A stretch of DNA of 16,353 bases. Source: an uncultured Bacilli bacterium (GTDB lineage Bacteria > Bacillota_I > Bacilli_A > RF39 > UBA660). How positions within the stretch are numbered: position 1 is the stretch's first letter; each line of letters opens with the position of its first letter. The position numbers and the translations under genes were made by a program. Under the pieces are notes generated by a model. That model was not told the DNA's origin. It did not search any database and saw only the letters and a program-made list of their open reading frames with translations. The stretch is taken from positions 1 to 16,353 of the forward strand of contig CAJUKB010000027.1 in NCBI GenBank assembly GCA_910587325.1, in the 5' to 3' direction. Of the stretch, positions 8,103 through 14,811 are shown in pieces.

Positions 8103-8322
8103 GAAACTTTCTTGGTTTGAAAATTATTTAATTCCGGTACAAAATATGTTAATCGGAGTTTGTATTGCTGTAACAGAATGGTGTTTTACAGGGGATTTTC
8201 AAACGGCTATTGCAGTTTCGGGAATTGCAGCAGGTGGTATTTATGATGTTCTACATAATCTCAATATGATTTTAAAAACTGCCCTAAAAATCGAAAATAA
8301 AAAGGAAAGTGAGACAAGATAA
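8029..8322 (+). CDS. Phage-type holin
   Basis: A 97-residue membrane protein resembling Bacillota phage holins of the Phage_holin_5_2 type. Hydrophobic segments lie at about residues 8-24, 33-50 and 56-76. The pattern of ENYLIPVQNMLIGVCIAVTE followed by a small-residue helix (IAVSGIAAGGIYDVLHNL) fits that family, as does the charged C-terminal tail (KIENKKESETR). Holins oligomerise in the cytoplasmic membrane and open holes through which an endolysin or other large proteins can leave. Its TAA stop (8320-8322) touches the ATG of the endolysin gene, so the two form a classical lysis pair. The start has a poor ribosome binding site of its own, but a very strong one lies 66 bases upstream; in-frame stops at 7996-7998 and 8014-8016 exclude a longer protein from an upstream ATG. 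The pair is transcribed away from the collar-RHS operon. Confidence 0.85.
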   Translation: MEENTTEFFCTIVLIISWITGRIAKKLSWFENYLIPVQNMLIGVCIAVTEWCFTGDFQTAIAVSGIAAGGIYDVLHNLNMILKTALKIENKKESETR

Positions 8323-9195
8323 ATGACAATTGTAAAATATAATGATAATGACAAAACCCAAATTTCTAAACATTTTAATGTAAGTGAATTTAAATGTAAA
8401 TGTGGTACTTCTCATAACATATATATCGATAGTAACTTAGTTGCAATTTTAGAAAAAACAAGAGAAAAATTAAATGCAAAGGCTTGTAATATTTATAGTG
8501 GATTTAGATGTGTTTCTCACGATAAAAATATTGGAGCTAGCGGAAATGGTCCTCACACCCAAGGTTATGCCGTAGATTGTTACTTTTTAGATCAAGAAAG
8601 AAAAAGAATTCCCTCTCAAAATGTTTGTTTAGCTTTAGAAGATTTAGGGCACCATTTTGGAATCGGTTATCGATGCGGAGGTAGTACTAATGAGTCAGGA
8701 AATACTCATATCGACACCAAACAAAGAAAATGGTATGGAGATGAATCGATATCGATGACAAAATCGTGTTGCAACTCCTTTTATGAATATTTTCATAAAG
8801 AAAAGAAAAATTCAATCAAATACCAAGTATATGATAATACAAAAAAGAAATGGTTAAATGAGATAATAATTGGACAAGGAATTGGCAGAATGTCTTATGC
8901 AGGAAATTTTGGCAATCCAATAGGCGGTATAAGAATAGATACTCTAAAATATCGTGTACATGATAAAAAGAAAAACAAGTGGCTACATTGGATTAACGGA
9001 AAAACAAATAATGGTATTTTAAGTTACGCTGGTAATTTAGGGAATTCTATTGATGGCATACAAATTTATAATGCCATATATAGAGTACACATCAAAAATG
9101 GAAATTGGCTGAATTGGATTAATAAAGTTGATGAAACAGCTCATGGGTATGCCGGGATATACGGAAAAGAAATAGATGCTATTCAAATCAAATAA
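8323..9195 (+). CDS. M15-family peptidase endolysin with C-terminal repeats
   Basis: A 290-residue phage-type endolysin. Residues about 10-135 form a Peptidase_M15_3 (D-Ala-D-Ala carboxypeptidase-like) domain that would cut peptidoglycan stem peptides. The zinc ligands are visible: His78 and Asp85 in GPHTQGYAVD, and His129 in NTHIDT; the typical opening FNVSEFKCKCG and SGFRC are present. Residues 165-290 hold three repeats of about 42 residues, each with the pattern Y-x-V-[HY]...W-L followed by YAG...G-x-x-I-x-x-I-x-I. They resemble ChW-like wall-binding repeats; the first has lost its second Trp (WLNEI instead of WLHWI or WLNWI). There is no signal peptide, as expected for an enzyme released through the holin encoded just upstream. 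The ATG follows the holin TAA with no gap, implying translational coupling. Several cysteines (25, 27, 56, 63, 86) are typical for the domain. A terminator overlaps the stop codon. Confidence 0.9.
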   Translation: MTIVKYNDNDKTQISKHFNVSEFKCKCGTSHNIYIDSNLVAILEKTREKLNAKACNIYSGFRCVSHDKNIGASGNGPHTQGYAVDCYFLDQERKRIPSQNVCLALEDLGHHFGIGYRCGGSTNESGNTHIDTKQRKWYGDESISMTKSCCNSFYEYFHKEKKNSIKYQVYDNTKKKWLNEIIIGQGIGRMSYAGNFGNPIGGIRIDTLKYRVHDKKKNKWLHWINGKTNNGILSYAGNLGNSIDGIQIYNAIYRVHIKNGNWLNWINKVDETAHGYAGIYGKEIDAIQIK

Positions 9196-9234
9196 AAAGG
9201 AACTAAATGAATATATTTCGTTTAATTCCTTTTT
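9194..9234. terminator. Bidirectional terminator between endolysin and mraY
   Basis: AAAAAGGAACTAAATG (9194-9209) pairs with CGTTTAATTCCTTTTT (9219-9234) across a 9-base loop, with one C-A mismatch and one G-T pair. There are T runs on both strands. It overlaps the endolysin stop and lies about 33 bases past the mraY stop, so it can end both convergent transcripts. Confidence 0.85.
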
Positions 9235-9266
9235 CTTATACACTTTCATCTAAAAAAGATATATTT

Positions 9267-10259
9267 CTATATCCAAACTCCATAGGTAATCGCTGCCATA
9301 GCTAACAAAAAACCAATCACCCAAAATAATTTTACAATATCGGTTTCTCCCCAACCAATCTGTTCAAAGTGATGATGAAGTGGAGCCATTTTAAAAATTT
9401 TTTTATGAAATTTAGTAATTGCAATAATTTGCACAAAACTAGAAATTGTCTCGACTACAAAAACTCCGCCCACTAAAACTAGAGAAAGTTCATGACGAGT
9501 TACAATGGCAACCGTTGCTAAAGCTCCTCCAAGAGCAAGACTACCCAAGTCCCCCATAAATATTTTGGCAGGATGGGTATTGTATAGCAAAAATCCTAGT
9601 AAACTTCCTACTAATAGGAAACAGAAAATAGCAACCTCTTCATATCCTTGCATCCAACCTGTATTCCAAGTAATAATTCCAAAAGCCAAAAAGGCAATGG
9701 CAGATAATCCTCCTGCTAAACCATCAAGTCCATCTGTGATATTGACTGCATTACTTGTTCCGACTAATACAAATAGAATAAAAATACCAAATAACCATCC
9801 CATATCTATACTAATACCAATAGAAGTAATCCATAAAACAGGTTCTCCGCCATTTTTCATAAATATGTAGAAAAATACTAAAGCTATTCCCATTTGAATT
9901 AAAAATTTGGTTGTAATACTAATTCCTTTGTTGTTTTTGTATTTCATTTTCAAAAAGTCATCAAAAAATCCTAATGCCGCATAGGCGATAAAAACAAAAA
10001 TAAGAATTAGTAAATTATGACTCAACTCTATACTTCCTCTTACATAAAGTAAAAATAACGAAAGCAATACGGGAATGATAAAGATAAATCCCCCCATGGT
10101 AGGAGTTCCATTCTTCTTCATATGTCTCTCTCCAATTGTCTCACTTACGTTTTGCCCCATTTTCTTTTTACGAGCAAATTTCACAAAAAAGAAACCAAAA
10201 ATCATGGAAATCACAAATCCAAGCATAATGGACATAGCAGCTTTAGCAAGTATTAACAT
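9267..10259 (-). CDS. mraY: Phospho-N-acetylmuramoyl-pentapeptide transferase (MraY)
   Basis: A 330-residue polytopic membrane enzyme, normal length for the family. MraY moves phospho-MurNAc-pentapeptide from UDP to undecaprenyl phosphate at the inner face of the membrane, giving lipid I. Visible signatures: HMKKNGTPTMGG (46-57), the catalytic Asp pair in GFFDDFLKMKYKN (97-109), NAVNITDGLDGLAGG (170-184), MGDLGSLALGG (235-245) and the His motif MAPLHHHFEQIGWGE (291-305). About ten hydrophobic helices are apparent. The ATG at 10259 is preceded by a GAGGTGAT site. It lies 69 bases downstream of the PBP gene, as in the division/cell-wall (dcw) cluster, but the genes that normally follow (murD, ftsW, murG) are absent; a convergent phage endolysin gene is there instead. 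A possible own -10 box lies in the gap before it. Confidence 0.97.
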   Translation of the reverse strand: MLILAKAAMSIMLGFVISMIFGFFFVKFARKKKMGQNVSETIGERHMKKNGTPTMGGFIFIIPVLLSLFLLYVRGSIELSHNLLILIFVFIAYAALGFFDDFLKMKYKNNKGISITTKFLIQMGIALVFFYIFMKNGGEPVLWITSIGISIDMGWLFGIFILFVLVGTSNAVNITDGLDGLAGGLSAIAFLAFGIITWNTGWMQGYEEVAIFCFLLVGSLLGFLLYNTHPAKIFMGDLGSLALGGALATVAIVTRHELSLVLVGGVFVVETISSFVQIIAITKFHKKIFKMAPLHHHFEQIGWGETDIVKLFWVIGFLLAMAAITYGVWI

Positions 10260-10278
10260 ATCATCACCTCGTAATCAA

Positions 10279-10284
10279 ATTATA
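10279..10284 (-). promoter_or_regulatory. Possible -10 box for mraY
   Basis: A perfect TATAAT on the minus strand, 19 bases before the mraY start, in the gap after the PBP gene. No good -35 box is found at 16-18 bases. It would also place the transcription start very close to the ribosome binding site. Read-through from the PBP gene is the likelier source of mraY mRNA. Confidence 0.3.
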
Positions 10285-10328
10285 CAATATTTTTAAAAAA
10301 ACTTTGTCGCTTGCAAGAAAAATTGACA

Positions 10329-12236
10329 CTAGTTAGACAGCATTAAAGAGATTTGACTTCCTTCTTCTGCATAGTAATTTCCCTCTGGACTTTGGTAAAT
10401 TACTTTGTCTCCACTACCGGAAGTAATGACTTGAAATCCCTTTAGTGTTTTTTTAGCCTCTTCTAAGCTCATTCCTACTACATCTGGTAATAAAGTATAT
10501 TTTGTATCTAACCAAGTATATTCTCTTGGCATTCCATCCTGACTTTTTTCAAAATCATAAAGTTCAATAGCCGTTTTAAATACATTTTTAGCAATGGGAG
10601 CTGAAACCACTCCACCATATTGGGTAACACCTTTTGGATTATCAATGGCAACATACACGACAATTTCCGGGTCATCAGTTGGCATAAATCCCATAAAGGA
10701 AACAATATAATTTCCTACCATATATGCCCCATTTTGGACTTTTTGCGCTGTTCCGGTTTTTCCTCCAATACGATAATTTTCAATGTAAGCATTCTTTCCG
10801 GAACCATTCGCAACCACACTTTCTAAAGCATATCTTACCATCTTACTTGTTTCCTCGCTTATCACTCGTACACCCTCATCCGGAGCAAACAATTTAATCA
10901 CACTATCCGTTTCCGGTTCAGTCATTTTAGAAACAATGTACGGGGTATGCAGTATTCCTCCATTAACAGCAGCTGATACAGCACGAACTTGTTGAATTGG
11001 AGTGACACTTATTCCTTGTCCAAAACTAGTGGTTGCAAGTTCTACAGGTCCCATTTGTTCTAAAGAAAATAAAATTCCACTTGCTTCGCCATTTAAATCC
11101 ACTCCTGTTTTCTTTCCAAAACCAAAATTTTTAATATAACGAAGAAGCGTTTCTGCTCCTAGTTTTTGTCCCATCACAACGAATCCGGGGTTACAAGAAT
11201 TCTCAACAACTTGCAACATTGTTTCTGCTCCGTGTCCTCCGGCTTTCCAACATTTGATTCGAGCACCTTCTACGGTAATTGAACCACCATCATAATAGTT
11301 ATCATTAAACAAGTTAATGGTTTGCTCTTCTAAAGAGGCAGAAAGCGTTATGATTTTGAAAGTAGAACCTGGCTCATAGGTCATCCATATTGGAAGATTT
11401 CGATTGATTACCTCTACCGAAGAAGTTTGATATTCATTTGGGTTAAAATTAGGACGTGAAGACATAGCAAGTATTTCTCCGGTTTTGGGATTCATGGCCA
11501 TAATTAATGCTTGCTCTGGATTATATTTGGATACTACGTTATCAAGTTCATTTTCAATGGCAAGCTGTAAATCTATATCAATAGTTAAATCGATATTAAT
11601 GCCATTTTGGGGTTCTTCATAAATTTCTGTAAGTTCAAGTCGGTTTCCTTTTCCATCCGAAAAATACTTAATGGCTCCATTTTCTCCCGTTAAATATTCA
11701 TCATAATTTAACTCGATTCCAGATAACCCTTGGTTATCAATTCCAACATACCCTAAGACATGAGAAAGGACATTTCCATAGGGATAATATCTTTTGCTTT
11801 CTTTTACTAAGTATACCCCATCATAACCTAAATTATTAATAAGTTCCGCAGTTTCATAAGATAGTTGTCTTCCTTCTGGATGCACTCTTTCAATGGAAGT
11901 TTTTTTAGAAATATGGCGATACACTTCTTCGTAACTTACCTGCAATATCTCGGCTAGTTTTGATGCCACCTCTTCTTTGTTTTGGATTTGATTTGGAATA
12001 ACCACTAATGAAGTTGTAGTAATATTGGTAGCTAGCACTTTTCCATTACGATCTCTAATACTCCCCCTATCTGCTGTAATCGGAAGTTCCCTGCTCCATA
12101 AGGATTCTGCCAAATTGGATAATTTATTGTACTGAAACACTTGAATATAAAACACACGTAACACAATAGCAAGCAGTACTATACATACCACTACTAAAAC
12201 GACTCGAATTCGAGTATGGATTTGATTAAAAAACAT
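10329..12236 (-). CDS. Class B penicillin-binding protein (FtsI/SpoVD type) with one PASTA domain
   Basis: A 635-residue transpeptidase that cross-links peptidoglycan outside the membrane. One N-terminal membrane anchor (about 11-33) is followed by the PBP dimer domain starting at ADRGSIRDRNGKVLA (55-69) and the transpeptidase domain with all three active-site motifs: STFK with Ser301, SCN (347-349) and KTG (493-495). The C-terminus carries a single PASTA-like domain (about 580-635, LPDVVGMSLEEAKKTL). This size and single PASTA match SpoVD-like proteins, whereas PBP2B-type division enzymes of Bacillus are longer, with two PASTA domains; its place just before mraY fits either. The ATG at 12236 has AAGGAG about 7 bases upstream. 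Of the usual dcw neighbours, rsmH and ftsL are missing upstream and murE is missing between it and mraY. No sporulation genes are seen, so a division or elongation role is as likely. Confidence 0.95.
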   Translation of the reverse strand: MFFNQIHTRIRVVLVVVCIVLLAIVLRVFYIQVFQYNKLSNLAESLWSRELPITADRGSIRDRNGKVLATNITTTSLVVIPNQIQNKEEVASKLAEILQVSYEEVYRHISKKTSIERVHPEGRQLSYETAELINNLGYDGVYLVKESKRYYPYGNVLSHVLGYVGIDNQGLSGIELNYDEYLTGENGAIKYFSDGKGNRLELTEIYEEPQNGINIDLTIDIDLQLAIENELDNVVSKYNPEQALIMAMNPKTGEILAMSSRPNFNPNEYQTSSVEVINRNLPIWMTYEPGSTFKIITLSASLEEQTINLFNDNYYDGGSITVEGARIKCWKAGGHGAETMLQVVENSCNPGFVVMGQKLGAETLLRYIKNFGFGKKTGVDLNGEASGILFSLEQMGPVELATTSFGQGISVTPIQQVRAVSAAVNGGILHTPYIVSKMTEPETDSVIKLFAPDEGVRVISEETSKMVRYALESVVANGSGKNAYIENYRIGGKTGTAQKVQNGAYMVGNYIVSFMGFMPTDDPEIVVYVAIDNPKGVTQYGGVVSAPIAKNVFKTAIELYDFEKSQDGMPREYTWLDTKYTLLPDVVGMSLEEAKKTLKGFQVITSGSGDKVIYQSPEGNYYAEEGSQISLMLSN

Positions 12237-12263
12237 AAAGGTTCTCCTTTTTTAAAAAGGTAT

Positions 12264-12292
12264 GAAAAAAGAGAACGTTTTATTCTCTTTTT
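12264..12292 (-). terminator. Intrinsic terminator (or attenuator) in front of the PBP gene
   Basis: AAAAAGAGAA and TTCTCTTTTT (12266-12275 and 12283-12292 in plus coordinates) form a 10-bp stem with a 7-base loop; on the minus strand it ends in a run of Ts. It lies after the CpsC-D-B operon and 28 bases before the PBP start, so it can separate the two transcription units. A possible promoter lies just upstream of it, so it may act as an attenuator in the PBP leader. Confidence 0.7.
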
Positions 12293-12316
12293 ATATCTTT
12301 TAAACATTATTTTAAT

Positions 12317-12344
12317 ATTTTACACTTTAAATAAAAATTTGCAA
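12317..12344 (-). promoter_or_regulatory. Possible promoter for the PBP-mraY operon
   Basis: On the minus strand TTGCAA (12344-12339) is followed, after 16 bases, by TAAAAT (12322-12317), close to the sigma-A consensus. Transcription would start near 12310, giving a leader of about 75 bases that contains the hairpin at 12264-12292. Confidence 0.45.
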
Positions 12345-12408
12345 TGAAATGCATATTTCTTCATTTTTTGTGATTTTTTTACATCTTATTGCTAATTTAT
12401 TCAGAATG

Positions 12409-12522
12409 CTATTTATTATATTCTTCACTTTCTTCTCGTAAAGATGCTCTTCCTGCTACCAAACAAGAAGAATAAATTAAAAGAAAGAAAAACAAAAACA
12501 TAAAAACTACTAGATACTTCAT
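12409..12522 (-). CDS. 37-residue membrane microprotein candidate
   Basis: An open frame of 37 residues: a hydrophobic stretch of about 20 residues (MKYLVVFMFLFFFLLIYSSC), then a short polar tail rich in Arg and Glu (GRASLREESEEYNK). It starts 33 bases after the CpsB-like gene and ends before the terminator at 12264-12292, so it would be the last gene of that operon. The ribosome binding site is weak (GGGA about 6 bases before the ATG, with AAGG further up). YSSC resembles a lipobox but lacks the usual Leu at -3. No family is recognised. The sharp change from hydrophobic to charged residues and the tidy placement favour a real single-pass membrane peptide. Confidence 0.45.
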   Translation of the reverse strand: MKYLVVFMFLFFFLLIYSSCLVAGRASLREESEEYNK

Positions 12523-12555
12523 GTGTATTCCCAACCTTACTACTAAATTCAATCT

Positions 12556-13299
12556 TTAGTCTTCCCCTAAATCTATCTTTATATGCTCATCTTTTAATAC
12601 TTTGAGCGGATTTTCATATGTTAATTCTTGCCATTTTTCTAAAGATGTGATTTTTATAATTTCTTTTTTAATTTTCTTCATATTTTTAAATAGGACATCA
12701 TCTTCACGATGAACATCACTAGCTAAAAAATGATATTGATTATTCTTTAACATATACAAAAATAACTTTTTAGCATGCGTTCCATACTTGCCAATGATAT
12801 TTGAAAAATTCCCTTGAAACAAACAGCCCATTTTTAAAAACTCTAAAATCATTTCATGATTTTCTTGCAAATACAAATAACGTTCAGGATGGGCAATAAT
12901 CGGAATATAGTTTTTACTTCTAAAGAAAAAAAGTAACTCCATCATCTCATGCATAGGTCTTGATACAGGAAGTTCAATTAATAAATAATGACTTCCATTT
13001 ATTGAAGTTATCTCTTGCTTTTTAATTAAAGAAATGATGTTTGCATCCATAAAGATTTCCTGACCTAGATACAATTGCATCGAAACATTTTCTTTTTTTA
13101 AAAGTTCTTCTAACTTTTCTAGCTTTTCTTGTTTTTCGTAGTTATTGCATAGATAACGACTTCCTGTAATATAATGAGGAGTTGCTACTACATGCGTAAA
13201 ACCAATAGCTTCCAATTTTTTTATAATGGTAATGCTTTCTTCCAAACTTCTTGCTCCATCGTCAATTTCATTTAATATGTGTGAATGTATATCAATCAT
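12556..13299 (-). CDS. PHP-type tyrosine-protein phosphatase (CpsB/YwqE-like)
   Basis: A 247-residue cytoplasmic protein of the PHP metal-hydrolase superfamily, the usual length of CpsB/YwqE phosphatases, which use Mn2+ to remove phosphate from the tyrosines of the partner BY-kinase. Metal-binding motifs are all present: MIDIHSHIL (His5, His7), the DDG at 13-15, ATPHY (His42), LGQEIF (Glu81), IAHPERY (His137) and SDVHRED (Asp195, His197). The start is the ATG at 13299 with GGGAG 4 bases upstream, nine bases after the kinase gene ends, so the genes are one operon in the order modulator, kinase, phosphatase, as in the Bacillus subtilis YwqC-YwqD-YwqE group. Confidence 0.93.
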   Translation of the reverse strand: MIDIHSHILNEIDDGARSLEESITIIKKLEAIGFTHVVATPHYITGSRYLCNNYEKQEKLEKLEELLKKENVSMQLYLGQEIFMDANIISLIKKQEITSINGSHYLLIELPVSRPMHEMMELLFFFRSKNYIPIIAHPERYLYLQENHEMILEFLKMGCLFQGNFSNIIGKYGTHAKKLFLYMLKNNQYHFLASDVHREDDVLFKNMKKIKKEIIKITSLEKWQELTYENPLKVLKDEHIKIDLGED

Positions 13300-13307
13300 A
13301 AAACTCC

Positions 13308-13976
13308 CTACTCGTAATAATTTCCATAATAGCTGCCATGAATGTCACTTGTACGATTTACAATAACCCCTGCTATATCTGCTCCAACACTCATTAAACT
13401 TTTTTTTGTAAATTCAAGTTCATTGGTTTTGGTTTGATTAAGTGAAGTTACAATGACCGTTTTGTCGACATATTTGGTTAGGATAAGAGAGTCGGTAAGT
13501 CCATTTACGGGAGTTCCGTCTAAAATGATATAATCAAATTTATCCGCCAAAGTACGCAAAAGTACTTTTGTTTTAGGAGAATTCAATAATTCACTTGGAT
13601 TAGGAGGTACTACACCCTTTGGCAAAAGGTATAAATTTTCAATACGTGTTCTTCTTATATAACTATTAAAACGCACCTCTACATTTTCTAAAAGCAAATT
13701 GGATAATCCTTTATCGTTTTCAATTTCAAATATTTTATGAAGTCTACCTTTCCGCATATCACAATCCATTAATAAAACTTTACTTCCATTTTGGGCAAAA
13801 GCAGTAGCTAGATTTGTACTAATAAAACTCTTTCCTTCTCCTGGTATAGAAGAAGTGACTAAAATAGAACGCACCTTTTTATCTACTCCAGAAAATTCTA
13901 AATTGGTTCTAATAATTCGGATGGCTTCTGCAACACTTGATTTTGGATTTTTATCGACAATAATCTCGTCTCTCAT
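13308..13976 (-). CDS. BY-type tyrosine kinase (CpsD/YwqD-like)
   Basis: A 222-residue cytoplasmic P-loop kinase. Visible motifs: Walker A SSIPGEGKS (42-50), Walker A' LLMDCDMRK (68-76) and Walker B ILDGTPV (151-157, where the family usually has DTPP, so a Gly is inserted here in the Thr position). The C-terminus is a short Tyr-rich tail with Tyr216, 217, 220 and 221, the sites of autophosphorylation in this family. In Bacillota the kinase is split from its membrane activator, which here is encoded by the preceding gene; the two overlap by four bases (ATGA). The phosphatase that would reset it is encoded next. Family members control capsule or exopolysaccharide chain length and, in some species, cell-wall and division proteins. 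No polysaccharide genes are seen here. Confidence 0.94.
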   Translation of the reverse strand: MRDEIIVDKNPKSSVAEAIRIIRTNLEFSGVDKKVRSILVTSSIPGEGKSFISTNLATAFAQNGSKVLLMDCDMRKGRLHKIFEIENDKGLSNLLLENVEVRFNSYIRRTRIENLYLLPKGVVPPNPSELLNSPKTKVLLRTLADKFDYIILDGTPVNGLTDSLILTKYVDKTVIVTSLNQTKTNELEFTKKSLMSVGADIAGVIVNRTSDIHGSYYGNYYE

Positions 13977-14668
13977 TTTCTTTTACCACCCTTCTTCTTT
14001 TTTGTATAATCAGGAACAGAACCTAATATAGTAAGTTCAAATTTTCTTTCTACATCTGTTACACTTTTAATCGTTGTATCAAAATAGTAAAAAATAAAGA
14101 GAATGAAAAAAGCAACTACGACTCCTATTCCTACATACAAAGCGACTTGTTTCGTGATATTAAAATTAGAAGGAAAATCTTCAATTTCTGCGGAATCTAA
14201 AATAGAAACATTAGATAAATTATAAAGTTCCTTTGCTTCTTTGCCAAAAACTTCTGCTACTTCATTGGCAATTAAATAGGCTTTTTTCGCTTCAAAATCT
14301 GTAACAGAAATTTCAATAATTTCTGTGTCCTTCAAAGCTTTTACACTAATCATTTTAGCTAAGTTTGCTGTATCATATTCTAAACTTAAATTATCAATTA
14401 CTTGGTTTAACACTCTTCTACTTTTGACAATTTCTTGGTAAGTACTGACAAGTTTTGAGTTAACATTTAAATCTGCTTGTGTAATACTAGAGGTTTCATT
14501 GCTACTAAACCCTGTTAAAATAATACTTGTTTTTGAAGTATATTTAGGTTCTTGCAAAAATACAGAATATACGCATCCTATCGTCACAACAAATGCAACA
14601 ATAGCAAAAAATCGGACACTTTTATTTAAAAAATATGACAATAAATCACGAATATCAAGTTCTTCCAT
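13973..14668 (-). CDS. Wzz/CpsC-like membrane activator of the tyrosine kinase
   Basis: A 231-residue protein with two membrane helices, near residues 22-42 and 186-206, enclosing an extracellular domain; this is the CpsC/YwqC/Wzz pattern. The short cytoplasmic tail (VERKFELTILGSVPDYTKKK) resembles the part that contacts and activates the BY-kinase. I chose the ATG at 14668, giving MEELDIRDLL, because an AGGAAGAGG site stands just upstream and because the alternative ATG at 14692 falls between the -10 box and the predicted transcription start, so it would not be in the mRNA. The stop is TGA, overlapping the kinase start, which also shows that TGA is not read as tryptophan in this organism. 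Confidence 0.9.
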   Translation of the reverse strand: MEELDIRDLLSYFLNKSVRFFAIVAFVVTIGCVYSVFLQEPKYTSKTSIILTGFSSNETSSITQADLNVNSKLVSTYQEIVKSRRVLNQVIDNLSLEYDTANLAKMISVKALKDTEIIEISVTDFEAKKAYLIANEVAEVFGKEAKELYNLSNVSILDSAEIEDFPSNFNITKQVALYVGIGVVVAFFILFIFYYFDTTIKSVTDVERKFELTILGSVPDYTKKKKGGKRK

Positions 14669-14694
14669 AACGCCTCTTCCTATTCTATTCAATA

Positions 14695-14703
14695 ATTATA
14701 GCA
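14695..14703 (-). promoter_or_regulatory. Extended -10 promoter of the CpsC-D-B operon
   Basis: On the minus strand TGC followed directly by a perfect TATAAT (14700-14695), an extended -10 element, 26 bases before the chosen CpsC start. No clear -35 is present at the normal distance, which extended -10 promoters tolerate. A TTGACA on the same strand is 44 bases upstream, too far to be its partner. Confidence 0.65.
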
Positions 14704-14789
14704 TAAGTATTTTTTTTTGTATAGAAAAAATCATTCTTTTCTATTGTCAACTTTTTCTCCTTTTCTTTCTAAATTTTTCTTTTTTATTA

Positions 14790-14808
14790 TATACTTAAAG
14801 TAGGAGGA
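14790..14808 (+). promoter_or_regulatory. -10-like box and strong ribosome binding site of the symporter gene
   Basis: TATACT at 14790-14795 is a possible -10 box without a convincing -35. TAGGAGGAG at 14801-14809 is a strong ribosome binding site placed correctly before the ATG at 14812. The -10 assignment is weak because it would put the transcription start inside the ribosome binding site. Confidence 0.35.
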
Positions 14809-14811
14809 GTT

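Noticed and set aside
9505..9870. 121-codon plus-strand open frame antisense to mraY
   Set aside because: It lies fully inside a strongly conserved enzyme gene, has no ribosome binding site and an unnatural composition; it is a by-product of the opposite frame.
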